A stretch of DNA of 64,000 nt, from assembly GCA_035523875.1 (NCBI GenBank), contig DATKPY010000040.1, forward strand, positions 119,849-183,848. Reading direction: 5' to 3'. Origin of the DNA: JASHUC01 sp035523875. GTDB lineage: Bacteria; Pseudomonadota; Gammaproteobacteria; Steroidobacterales; Steroidobacteraceae. How positions within the stretch are numbered: position 1 is the stretch's first letter; each line of letters begins with the position of its first letter. The position numbers and the translations under genes were made by a program. Positions 31,509 to 39,656 of the stretch are shown here, piece after piece. Under the pieces are notes generated by a model. The model worked only from the letters and a program-made list of their open reading frames with translations. It searched no databases and was not told the DNA's origin.

Positions 31509-31925
31509 TTAGTGGATGTTGGCCTTGCCGGCGGCCGGACCGTTGTTGAACTTGCGCCCATCGGGGAGCGTGATCTCCTTGAGGAGCCCGCCCGCCTCGC
31601 CCGAGCGCAGCGGCGCGATGATCGTGGTCACCTTGTCGCCGACCTTCACCATGTTCCACTTCCAGCCCACGCGGTCGAGGATGCCGGGGCTCGCGCACTC
31701 GATCGTGTAGTTCTTGGTGGCCCCGGCGGGGCTCATGGCGTCGAGATAGATGTAGACATGGGGATTGGTCCACTGGAAGTACTTGACCGTGCCCGTGAGC
31801 TTGACTTGGTGGTCGTGATCGAACATCGCGAACGAGTGGTGGGCGAGCGCCGGCGCGGCCACCCCCAACGCCGCGATGCACGCAAGCGCTCGCCACCTCT
31901 GCGTGCATCCTGGCAGGACTCTCAT
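31509..31925 (-). CDS. DUF6152 family secreted protein
   Basis: A 138-residue protein with a signal peptide (cleavage after APALA), then HHSFAMFDHDHQVKLTGTVKYFQWTNPHVYIYLD, the hallmark of the DUF6152 family. The His-rich start of the mature protein could bind metal. It is followed by the secreted hypothetical gene; such pairs are a recurring arrangement. Role unknown. Confidence 0.82.
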   Translation of the reverse strand: MRVLPGCTQRWRALACIAALGVAAPALAHHSFAMFDHDHQVKLTGTVKYFQWTNPHVYIYLDAMSPAGATKNYTIECASPGILDRVGWKWNMVKVGDKVTTIIAPLRSGEAGGLLKEITLPDGRKFNNGPAAGKANIH

Positions 31926-32004
31926 CGCTCATTCCCCCTCGACGGTCGCTCGCCACCATGATAGCGCCCCCCGTTGACTTCGCAACGTCGCACCGGACCG
32001 CGCA

Positions 32005-33426
32005 TCAGGGACGCGCGGGGGTCGTGGCATCGAGCGCCGCGGCGATCGGCTGGTAGCGCCGATCGAGATCCTCGCGCAGTCGGCGCCCCGCGAGCCCGTA
32101 GTGCGCCGCCGCCCACAAACTGAGGAGCGACATCACCATCAGCGCGTGCTTGAGCCCGGTCGCCGAGGCGCTCGCGCACGCGGCGGCGAGCGCCTGCGGC
32201 GCACCCGGCGCCGGAAGGCCTCCGGGGCAGGACGCGGCATAGGCTCCGAGCCCGAAGGCCTGGGTCGCGAAATGAACGCTCAGGAATCCGACCAGCGTGG
32301 GGCCGAGGCCGATCCCCACGAGCCCGAGCACGAGCGCCACGAAGAAAGCCGACGAGGCGCGCATGTCCGCGCCGACCATGTTCTGGGCGAGGCCGAGCGT
32401 CGGGGCGTAGTAGACGAACATGGCGACGTGCGCGGCGATGAACAGCACCACGGCGGCCGGCACCGCGAGCTGCGTGAACCCGAGCAGGAAAAGCGGCGCG
32501 GAGAGCGTGAGGCCGAGCGCAGGCCCCCAGACGAACCAGCGCCGGTCCACACGGCTCGCCCAGTCCACGCCGAACCCTCCGAGAAGCAGCCCCGAGGCCA
32601 TGGCGGCCCCCGCGATCAGCGCGACCAGGCGTCCGGCGGCGGCGGCGCCGAGGTGGAAATTTCGCTGCAGGAACGGCGCGAGGAACTGGCCGATCGCGTT
32701 CATCGCGGTCGCGGCGAGTGCGCACCCGATGAGCACGTGCCACATCGAGCGCTTCGCAAAGAGGAACCGCATCACCGTCCAGATCGTGGGCGGCGGCTCG
32801 CGTGAGATGTTGCCCGTGTCGAGGAGCCCGCGCGGCGGCTCGCGCATCGTGAAGAGCGCGACCACGGAGAACACCATGGCTGGAATCCCGATCGCGGCGA
32901 ACGTTGCGCGCCAGCTCACATGCTGCGTGATCCAGCCCGCACCGGCCGAGCCGGCGATCACCCCGAGTGGAGCCCCGAGCCAGATGATCGACATCACCGA
33001 GGAGCGCTTGCCCATCGGATAGCAGTCTCCGATGAGGGAGGCGACCGGTGGCCCGAGGCCCGCATCGCCCACGCCCACGCCCACCCGAAAGAGCAGCAGG
33101 GCGACCCAGCTCTTCGCGGTTCCGCAGAGTGCCGACATCGCACCGAAGAGCGCGACGGAGGCCGCGATGATCTTCGTGCGACTCGCGTGCTCGGCGAGCC
33201 GGGCGAGAGGTAAGCCCATCAGGGAGTAGAAGATTGCAAACCCGAAGCCCTGGATGAGCCCGAGAATCCAATCGCTCAGCCTGAGGTCGATCTTGATCGA
33301 CTGCAGCGATACGGCGATTCCCTGCCGATCGGCGAGGTTGAGCGCGTTCATGACAACCAGCGCCGCGAGCATCCAGGTCCGGTACCCCCTGGAGAACAGC
33401 GGCGCCTCGGGCTTGCGCGGAAGCAT
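32005..33426 (-). CDS. MFS transporter (12-helix, spinster/hexuronate type)
   Basis: A 473-residue major facilitator protein. ATG 33426 has GGAAAG about 4 nt upstream. Features are NALNLADRQGIAVSLQSIKIDL in helix 1, LPLARLAEHASRTKIIAAS (motif A region) and RVGVGVGDAGLGPPVASLIGDCYP, which resemble the spinster-like/hexuronate carrier branch. The substrate is unknown. It stands alone, upstream of the two small secreted genes on the same strand. Confidence 0.88.
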   Translation of the reverse strand: MLPRKPEAPLFSRGYRTWMLAALVVMNALNLADRQGIAVSLQSIKIDLRLSDWILGLIQGFGFAIFYSLMGLPLARLAEHASRTKIIAASVALFGAMSALCGTAKSWVALLLFRVGVGVGDAGLGPPVASLIGDCYPMGKRSSVMSIIWLGAPLGVIAGSAGAGWITQHVSWRATFAAIGIPAMVFSVVALFTMREPPRGLLDTGNISREPPPTIWTVMRFLFAKRSMWHVLIGCALAATAMNAIGQFLAPFLQRNFHLGAAAAGRLVALIAGAAMASGLLLGGFGVDWASRVDRRWFVWGPALGLTLSAPLFLLGFTQLAVPAAVVLFIAAHVAMFVYYAPTLGLAQNMVGADMRASSAFFVALVLGLVGIGLGPTLVGFLSVHFATQAFGLGAYAASCPGGLPAPGAPQALAAACASASATGLKHALMVMSLLSLWAAAHYGLAGRRLREDLDRRYQPIAAALDATTPARP

Positions 33427-33686
33427 GAGCTTTCCTTCCCCGGAGACCGTGACCGACGCCGATGCTACCGCTGCATGCCGAGTCCGCGCCACGCGTACGC
33501 GCGGTCGGTCGCCCGCGCGGGGGGGCGGCTCCTCGCCGCGCGAGCGCGACGCTCGGCTTCGATTTCCGACGCCTTATGTGAAACTCGCTCCCCTGCGGCG
33601 CACGCACAAAGTTGCGCATCCGTGCACCGAACTCCTCCGCCGGAGCGGCTAGCCTTCGCTCCCAAAGACCAACGCCGGAGCTCTTG

Positions 33687-34961
33687 ATGGGTAGAACGAC
33701 CGACAGGCGGCGCGCGCTCGCGCCCGCCACTCCCGAGGCCGCTCCGGTGCACGCGGGCACCACGGCGCTCGTCGCGCGCCAGCCGATCTACGGCGCAGCA
33801 TTCACGGTCGCAGCATTCGAGCTGCTTTATGAGCAGTGCGCGCCGGGCGATGGACGTGATGCGGATACCCGCGAGGCGACCGTGCGCGTGATTGCGGACG
33901 CCGCGCTCGAGATCGGTCTCGATCGGCTCGCCGGCGGGCTCCCCGTGCACATCAACTATCCCCGCGAGCTGCTCCTCGAGGAGCCGCCCCTCTCGGTGCA
34001 CCCCGAGCGCGTGGTGATCGAGGTCAATGAGGACATTCCCTGCGACGCGGCGCTCATCGCGGGCATCCGCGCGCTGCGGGCGCGCGGGCACCGCATCGCG
34101 CTCGAGGACTTCTCGACCGAGCTCAACAGTCCGGCGCTGCTCGAGGTGGTGGACATCGTGAAGATCGATGTCTCGCAGCACAGCATCGAGGACCTCGCAC
34201 GCGCTGCCCCGGACCTGATCCAGCGCGGCCTGCGGCTCATCGCGCAGGAGGTCGAGACCATCGAGCAGTTCGAGCGCTGCGTGCAGCTCGGATTCGAGGG
34301 CTTTCAGGGCGATTTTCTGCATCGTCCGCAGACCTTCCGCGCACAGCGGCTGCCCGCGGCGCGGCTTGCGACCCTGCGGCTGATCGCCGCCCTGCAGAAC
34401 GAGGATTACTCGATCGAGGAGGTCGAGCGGCTCGTCTCGCAGGACCTCACGATCTCCTACCGCGTGCTCCGCTGCATCAATTCGAGCTACTACAGCCTGC
34501 CGCGCAGGATCGAGTCGGTGCGCCAGGCGATCGTCGTGCTCGGTCTCGACAACCTGCGTCAGCTCGCCTCGCTCGTCGCGCTGCAAGGCATCGACGACCG
34601 CCCGTCCGTGCTCTTTCTCACCGCGATGACGCGCGCGCGCATGTGCGAGCAGCTCGCGCGGCTCGCGGGCATGAAGGATACCGGTGCGTACTTCATCACC
34701 GGACTGTTCTCGCTCCTCGACGTGCTCACGGGAATTCCGACTCCGCAGCTCCTCGATCAGCTGCCCCTCGCACCGGCGGTGGAGCGCGCCCTCGTCGCGC
34801 AGGAGGGCCCGCTCGGCGCGGCGCTGCGCTGCGCGCGCGCGTACGAGCGCGCCTCGTGGGGCCGCATCTCCTTCTCCGCGCTGCCCGCATCGCTCGTACG
34901 CGCCGCGTACGTGGATGCGGTGTTCTGGGCCGAGCAGACCCAGGCGCTCACCGCGCGCTAG
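33687..34961 (+). CDS. Degenerate EAL-HDOD signalling protein
   Basis: A 424-residue YuxH/CdgJ-type protein. ATG 33687 has GGAG 6 nt upstream. The N-terminal half is an EAL-like domain that begins LVARQPIYGAAFTVAAFELLY; the catalytic EAL motif reads ELL, so it is probably not an active c-di-GMP phosphodiesterase. The C-terminal half is an HDOD domain (TLRLIAALQNEDYSIEEVERLVSQDLTISYRVLRCINSSYY). Proteins of this layout act as adaptors in motility or c-di-GMP circuits. It is monocistronic and converges on dacB. Confidence 0.9.
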   Translation: MGRTTDRRRALAPATPEAAPVHAGTTALVARQPIYGAAFTVAAFELLYEQCAPGDGRDADTREATVRVIADAALEIGLDRLAGGLPVHINYPRELLLEEPPLSVHPERVVIEVNEDIPCDAALIAGIRALRARGHRIALEDFSTELNSPALLEVVDIVKIDVSQHSIEDLARAAPDLIQRGLRLIAQEVETIEQFERCVQLGFEGFQGDFLHRPQTFRAQRLPAARLATLRLIAALQNEDYSIEEVERLVSQDLTISYRVLRCINSSYYSLPRRIESVRQAIVVLGLDNLRQLASLVALQGIDDRPSVLFLTAMTRARMCEQLARLAGMKDTGAYFITGLFSLLDVLTGIPTPQLLDQLPLAPAVERALVAQEGPLGAALRCARAYERASWGRISFSALPASLVRAAYVDAVFWAEQTQALTAR

Positions 34962-34982
34962 GGTGGCCGCTGCGCGCTGCGC

Positions 34983-36440
34983 TCAATGCGCGCCGAGCAG
35001 CGCGACGAGGTCGGCACGCTCCGCGTCGAGCGCGCGGAAGAGCGGCACATGAGCCAGCCGCCGCGTGCCGTTCACGATCGCGGCGAAGGCGATCCAGCCG
35101 CCGTCGCGCTTGCGCGCGTAGCCGGCGATGCCGCACACCGAGCGTGGATCGTCCATCGTGCCGGTCTTGAGCGCGACTCGGTCGAGCCATGCCGCAGTGC
35201 CTGCGCGCAGGAACGCGAACGGCGCATCGCGCGGCACGACGAGACCGCCGTAGAAGGCCGGGAAGTGGCGCGGATCACGGTATTCATGGGCGAGCAGCGC
35301 CACGAGGTCGGCTGCCGAGAGCCGGTTGTCCGGGGTCAGTCCGCTGCCGCTCAGCAGGATCGGCGGGGACGGATCCGCCCGTCCGCCCGCACGCTCGAGC
35401 CGCCAGAGAAAGTCCGTGAGCACCTGCCCGGCGGCGGAGAGCGTCGATCGGGGGCGCCCCAAGCTCGCGGCAAGGTCGAGCGTCAGCACATCGGCGATGT
35501 AGTTGTTCGAGAACCTGAGCATGCGGTCGAGTTGCTCGCGCAGAGTGAGCCCCTCGGTGTCGGCCAGCACCGTGAGGCGTCCAGGCACCGGGTCTGCGCT
35601 CACGACGACAGGCCCCTCTACGTCGATGCCGATCTCGCGCAGCGTCTCCTTGAGGAGCAGGCCCACCCCGCGCGCCGGGTCGGACATGGAACGGTAGACC
35701 TCGACACCGTCGCCGAGCGGCACATCGCCGCCAACGTGCAGCACGTCTCCGCGCACATCCGTGATCCGCTCGACCCACAGCGTCTGACGCGCATCGCCGC
35801 GCACGGTGCGAATGACACCCTCGACGGGGATCGGGAGGGCCGCGACGCCGCAGCCCCGCACCCGCGCCGATGCGCCGGCGTAAGTCGGGCGTACCAAGAC
35901 GCACCAGTCGCCGAAATCGACCCCGGCCGCGGCGAGTGGCGCGTTGTACGCGGAATCGCTTCGCTGCAGCGCATCGCAGCGATCGCGCGTCTCGCAGGTG
36001 ACGAGGCCGAACGGCGCCGGAGCGACGATGAGCCGGCCGTGCACGCGCGCGAGGCCCGTGCCGCGAAGCTGCGCCGCGAGCGCCCACAGCGCATCGTCGT
36101 CGAGCGAGGGATCGCCGGCGCCCTGGAGAACGAGGTCCCCCTCGAGCGTCGCTCCGCGGAGCTGAGCTGCGCCGATGAGCCGCGTATGGAACATCTGGTC
36201 CGCGGGCCACGCATCGAGCGCGGCTGCCGCGGTGACGAGCTTGGTGAGAGAGGCCGGCGTCAGCCGCTCCCGGGGATTCAGCTGCTCGATGACCTCACCG
36301 CTCTCCAGATCGAGCGCCGAGGCGCTCACGGCGGCGCCGGCGCGCTCGAGCGCCCCGAGCGCGCGCCACTGCGCCTGCGCAGGCCTTGCGACGGGGGCGG
36401 CGAGGAGAACGGCGAGCGCAGCGGCTCGCCACGCGGTCAC
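34983..36440 (-). CDS. dacB: D-alanyl-D-alanine carboxypeptidase/endopeptidase (PBP4)
   Basis: A 485-residue S13 family peptidase. With GTG 36440 the protein starts with a signal peptide (TAWRAAALAVLLAAPVARPAQA). Active-site motifs are Ser64-x-x-Lys67 (SLTK), Ser311-Asn-Asn313 (SNN) and Lys425-Thr-Gly427 (KTG), with the long insert after SxxK that marks DacB/PBP4. It trims or cleaves peptidoglycan peptide cross-links in the periplasm. ATG 36596 is an alternative start with a fair ribosome site (GGAAAA) that adds 52 residues before the signal. Confidence 0.92.
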   Translation of the reverse strand: MTAWRAAALAVLLAAPVARPAQAQWRALGALERAGAAVSASALDLESGEVIEQLNPRERLTPASLTKLVTAAAALDAWPADQMFHTRLIGAAQLRGATLEGDLVLQGAGDPSLDDDALWALAAQLRGTGLARVHGRLIVAPAPFGLVTCETRDRCDALQRSDSAYNAPLAAAGVDFGDWCVLVRPTYAGASARVRGCGVAALPIPVEGVIRTVRGDARQTLWVERITDVRGDVLHVGGDVPLGDGVEVYRSMSDPARGVGLLLKETLREIGIDVEGPVVVSADPVPGRLTVLADTEGLTLREQLDRMLRFSNNYIADVLTLDLAASLGRPRSTLSAAGQVLTDFLWRLERAGGRADPSPPILLSGSGLTPDNRLSAADLVALLAHEYRDPRHFPAFYGGLVVPRDAPFAFLRAGTAAWLDRVALKTGTMDDPRSVCGIAGYARKRDGGWIAFAAIVNGTRRLAHVPLFRALDAERADLVALLGAH

Positions 36441-36732
36441 GGGTGATTTGCGCGAACGCGCCGGTGCCCTCCGCCGCGGCAGCCCGTTGCCTCCAAGCGG
36501 CAAGGAATCGCCGTCTCCGAGCTCGATCCCCGGCGCTCGCAGCAAGCCCAAGGCCGCGGAGCGGGCGCAGAGCGCGGCACCGGGCTCGAGAATCATGCGC
36601 TTTTCCAGCGCTCCCCGGCCGTCGCGCAAATTCTGGAACGTGGCGCACATCGCTCGCGGTGCCGCTGGCGAGGATGTTGCTTGGTATCGCACGAGTGCTT
36701 GCTCTGCCCACCGATCCTGGAGATCTCGCGAC

Positions 36733-37524
36733 ATGACACTTGGCAGCCTTTCCCACGCTCAGCCGCTGCTCTCGCAGCTCAACCTGTATGGCACCGCGCT
36801 CCGGCAGGGCAAACTCACGAACCTCTACGGCGGCTCGAGCCCGGCTGCCTCCGGCAGCGGGGGCGGCGGTCTCTACGGTACCGTGATTCAAGCGCTCTCG
36901 CAGGTCGGGATCAGCGTTCCGACGAGCGCGGCCTCGGCCTCGTCCGCGAGCACATCGGCGTCGAGCGCTGCATCCGGTTCGTCGGCGACACAGAGCGCCT
37001 CGGCCACGCAGCAGTCGACGCAGCAGGCGCTGCAAAGCTTCATCCAGACCCTGTTCGCAGCGATTCAGGCGCAGAACGGACCCGGCGGCAGCGGCACAAC
37101 GGGCACGAGTGCGGCGACGGGGCAGGCGGGCGCTACCGCGACCCACCACGGCCGTCATCACGGCCACCGCGGCACGGGCGCGGGGCTGCAGAGTCTCATT
37201 CAGCAGCTGAGCGGCACGACGCCGAGCGGCAGCGGCGGAACGAGCACCACCGGCAGCACCGGCAGCACCGGCACCACCGGGAGCATCACTGCCAGCAGCA
37301 CGGCCGGCACGACCGGCGCGACCGGCACGACCGGCACGAGCAGCAGCGCCGGCGCCGCCTCGAGCGCGAGCCTCACCTCGCTCCAGCAGAGCTTCGCCAC
37401 TTTAGTCGCGGCGCTCGGCGGATCGAGCGCGAGCCCCGCCACGCTCACGAACTTCCTCAATACCTTCCAGAACGACCTCTCCGCGCGGTCCACGGTCGGC
37501 AACCTCCTGAGCACTCGCGCCTAG
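36733..37524 (+). CDS. Ser/Thr/Gly-rich low-complexity protein
   Basis: A 263-residue protein; ATG 36733 has GGAG 10 nt upstream. It is dominated by Ser, Thr, Gly and Ala (for example residues 60-100, 125-155 and 165-215) with a small His-rich patch (THHGRHHGHRG). Three helical islands are present: YGTVIQALSQVGI, QQALQSFIQTLFAAIQAQN and LQSLIQQLS, plus a C-terminal SLTSLQQSFATLVAALG to FLNTFQNDL. There is no signal peptide or recognised domain. It precedes the response-regulator gene by 66 bp. It could be a surface or secreted structural protein, but that is a guess. Confidence 0.7.
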   Translation: MTLGSLSHAQPLLSQLNLYGTALRQGKLTNLYGGSSPAASGSGGGGLYGTVIQALSQVGISVPTSAASASSASTSASSAASGSSATQSASATQQSTQQALQSFIQTLFAAIQAQNGPGGSGTTGTSAATGQAGATATHHGRHHGHRGTGAGLQSLIQQLSGTTPSGSGGTSTTGSTGSTGTTGSITASSTAGTTGATGTTGTSSSAGAASSASLTSLQQSFATLVAALGGSSASPATLTNFLNTFQNDLSARSTVGNLLSTRA

Positions 37525-37590
37525 AGGCACGTCGGCGCGGAAGTCCGGTCCGGTTGATCGCCGCGGCCCTGCTCGGCGAGACTGGGCCGC

Positions 37591-38247
37591 ATGCGCGCGC
37601 TGCTGGTCGAAGACGATCGCATGATCGCCGAGGCCGTGCGAACGGCCCTCGAGCAGGACGGCTACACGGTCGACTGGATCCGCGACGGTGTGGGCGCGGC
37701 GGCGGCGCTTGCGGCCTCGGGCTTCGATATCGTGCTCCTCGATCTCGGGCTGCCGAAGCGCGACGGCCTCGCAGTGCTGCGCGAGGCGCGCGCCCGCGGC
37801 AACGTCACCCCGATGATCGTCATCACGGCGCGCGACGATGTACAGAGCCGCATCGCCGGACTCGACTCCGGCGCCGACGATTACCTCGTCAAGCCGTTCG
37901 ATCTCGATGAGCTCGCCGCGCGGATGCGCTCGGTCCTGCGGCGCGGCGCCGGGCGCGGCGAGCCGCTGCTCGAGCACCGCGGCATCCGGCTCAATCCCGT
38001 CACGCACGAGGTGTCTCGGGACGGCGAGCCCGTCGCGCTCTCGGCGCGCGAGTACGCGGTGCTCGAGGCGCTGCTCATCCGCCCGGGGGCGATCCTCTCC
38101 CGCGCACAGCTCGAGGATCGGCTGTACGGCTGGGCGGAGGAGATCGAGAGCAACGCCGTGGAGGTCTACATCCACTCGCTGCGGCGCAAGCTCGGAGCCG
38201 ATGCGATCCGCACCGTGCGCGGTGTCGGCTACTGTCTGCCGACGTGA
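37591..38247 (+). CDS. OmpR-family response regulator, QseB/PmrA-like
   Basis: A 218-residue regulator. The receiver domain has phospho-acceptor Asp51 in IVLLDLGLPKRDGL and Lys in DDYLVKPFD. The winged-helix domain (ALSAREYAVLEALLIRPGAILSRAQLEDRLYGW and IHSLRRKLG) is of the QseB/PmrA/TctD branch. It overlaps the histidine kinase gene by 4 bp (GTGA). A perfect CTTAAG-N5-CTTAAG box, the kind of site recognised by this branch, lies upstream of degP, the next gene after the kinase. Confidence 0.94.
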   Translation: MRALLVEDDRMIAEAVRTALEQDGYTVDWIRDGVGAAAALAASGFDIVLLDLGLPKRDGLAVLREARARGNVTPMIVITARDDVQSRIAGLDSGADDYLVKPFDLDELAARMRSVLRRGAGRGEPLLEHRGIRLNPVTHEVSRDGEPVALSAREYAVLEALLIRPGAILSRAQLEDRLYGWAEEIESNAVEVYIHSLRRKLGADAIRTVRGVGYCLPT

Positions 38248-39581
38248 AAACGCTCGGCGCCATGCGCTCCATCCGCGCGCGGCTGCTCCTCGGGCTGCTC
38301 GCGCTCGTCGCGGTGACGACGCTTACCGCGGGGATCACCACCTACCGGCGAGTGCTCGATGAGGCCTCGAGCCTGTTCGACTACCAGCTGCGACAGATGG
38401 CGCTGTCGATGCAGGATCAGGCCGAGATCGCGCCCGGCACCGTGCGCGTGCCGCACCCGGACGTTGGGGATATCTACGTACAGATCTTCGATCTCTTCGG
38501 CGATCAGATCTGGTCCTCGCGTCCCGGGATTTTCATCGATCGGGCGGTCCTCGGCTACACCGACATGATCATCAACGGGGAGCGCTGGAGGGTGTTCAGC
38601 CTCTATACGGCGGATGCCGTCATCCAGGTTGCGCAGCCGTGGCGCGTACGCGAGCAGCTCGCGCGCGCCGCGGCGTGGCACGTGCTCGCGGGACTCACGC
38701 TCTTGCTCGTGGCGATGGCGGCGGCGCTGGTCTGGGTCGTGAGCGGCAGCCTTGCACCGCTCAAGCGTCTCGCGAGCGAGGTCGAGCGGCGCGACGTGCA
38801 CAGTCTTGCGCCGATCGAGGCGCCCCAACTCCCGGAGGAGGCCGCACCGCTCATCGAAGAGCTCAATCGGCTGCTCGCGCGCCTCGCCGCGGCATTCGAG
38901 CAGCAACGCGCGTTCGTCGCCGACGCCGCGCACGAGTTGCGCTCACCGCTCACCGCACTGTCCCTGCAGCTGCAGCTTCTCGATCGGGCACCCGACGAGG
39001 CGGCGCGCCGGGAGGCTCGCGCCAAGCTCGGCGGTGCCGTCGAGCGGGCGATCCATCTCGTCGCACAGCTCCTCACCCTCGCGCGCAATGAGCCGGAGGG
39101 CGCGCCGGTTGCGCTCGTGCCGAGCGACCTCGCCGCCGCCGCGCGCGAGGCCGTCGCGGACGTGCATGCACTCGCACGCGAGCGTGGCATCGATCTCGGG
39201 CTCGAGACGGACGGCGCAACGGGGGTGAGCGGCGATGCGGATGCGCTGCGGATCCTCGCCCGCAATCTCATCGACAATTCGGTCCGGTACACCCCGCGTG
39301 GCGGCCGTGTGCAGGTGCGCGTGCAGGGACCTGGCCCCGACGCGTGCGGCGGTCCGCGGCTCACGGTCGAGGACACGGGACCTGGGATCCCCGCCGCCGA
39401 GCGCGACCGCGCGTTCGACCGCTTCTATCGCCGCCCCGACGCGGCCGAGGGCGGCAGTGGGCTCGGCCTCGCGATCGTCAAGGCGATCGCCGACCGCCAC
39501 CGTGCGCGCCTCGCACTCGAGGAGGCCCTCCCCCATGGCGTGCGCGTGACGGTGTCGTTCCCGCCGCCCCTCTCCGCTTAA
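38244..39581 (+). CDS. Sensor histidine kinase, QseC-like
   Basis: A 445-residue kinase. Membrane helices at about 12-33 and 145-169 enclose a periplasmic domain of about 110 residues. A HAMP region follows, then HisKA with His230 in FVADAAHELRSPLTALSLQ, then the ATPase domain (NLIDNSVRYTPRGG, DTGPGIP, GSGLGLAIVKAI). The GTG start overlaps the regulator stop. Regulator and kinase form a cognate pair that probably senses an envelope or extracellular condition. Confidence 0.94.
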   Translation: MKTLGAMRSIRARLLLGLLALVAVTTLTAGITTYRRVLDEASSLFDYQLRQMALSMQDQAEIAPGTVRVPHPDVGDIYVQIFDLFGDQIWSSRPGIFIDRAVLGYTDMIINGERWRVFSLYTADAVIQVAQPWRVREQLARAAAWHVLAGLTLLLVAMAAALVWVVSGSLAPLKRLASEVERRDVHSLAPIEAPQLPEEAAPLIEELNRLLARLAAAFEQQRAFVADAAHELRSPLTALSLQLQLLDRAPDEAARREARAKLGGAVERAIHLVAQLLTLARNEPEGAPVALVPSDLAAAAREAVADVHALARERGIDLGLETDGATGVSGDADALRILARNLIDNSVRYTPRGGRVQVRVQGPGPDACGGPRLTVEDTGPGIPAAERDRAFDRFYRRPDAAEGGSGLGLAIVKAIADRHRARLALEEALPHGVRVTVSFPPPLSA

Positions 39582-39593
39582 GACTCGCTTAAG
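39577..39593 (+). promoter_or_regulatory. CTTAAG-N5-CTTAAG box upstream of degP
   Basis: CTTAAG at 39577-39582 and 39588-39593 are separated by ACTCG, an exact tandem half-site pair with an 11-bp period. This is the consensus arrangement for PmrA/QseB-type regulators. The first half-site overlaps the kinase stop codon and the second is 63 bp before the degP start. It suggests that the adjacent QseB-like regulator controls degP. Confidence 0.65.
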
Positions 39594-39641
39594 GCCGCGC
39601 GCGGAAGCTTCACGCCATGGGCTCCGCCTCTGGAGCGAGTC
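39582..39641 (+). repeat. Inverted repeat in the degP leader
   Basis: GACTCGCT at 39582-39589 and its exact complement AGCGAGTC at 39634-39641 face each other over 44 bases, just before the GAGGAGAAAGG ribosome-binding sequence. The left arm overlaps the regulator box. If both arms are transcribed, pairing would place a stem next to the ribosome site. Confidence 0.35.
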
Positions 39642-39656
39642 GAGGAGAAAGGAATC

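Noticed and set aside
37240..37370. Short repeated triplets and hexamers in the Ser/Gly/Thr-rich gene
   Set aside because: They are low-complexity coding repeats without spacers or palindromes, not a CRISPR array or an RTX repeat block.
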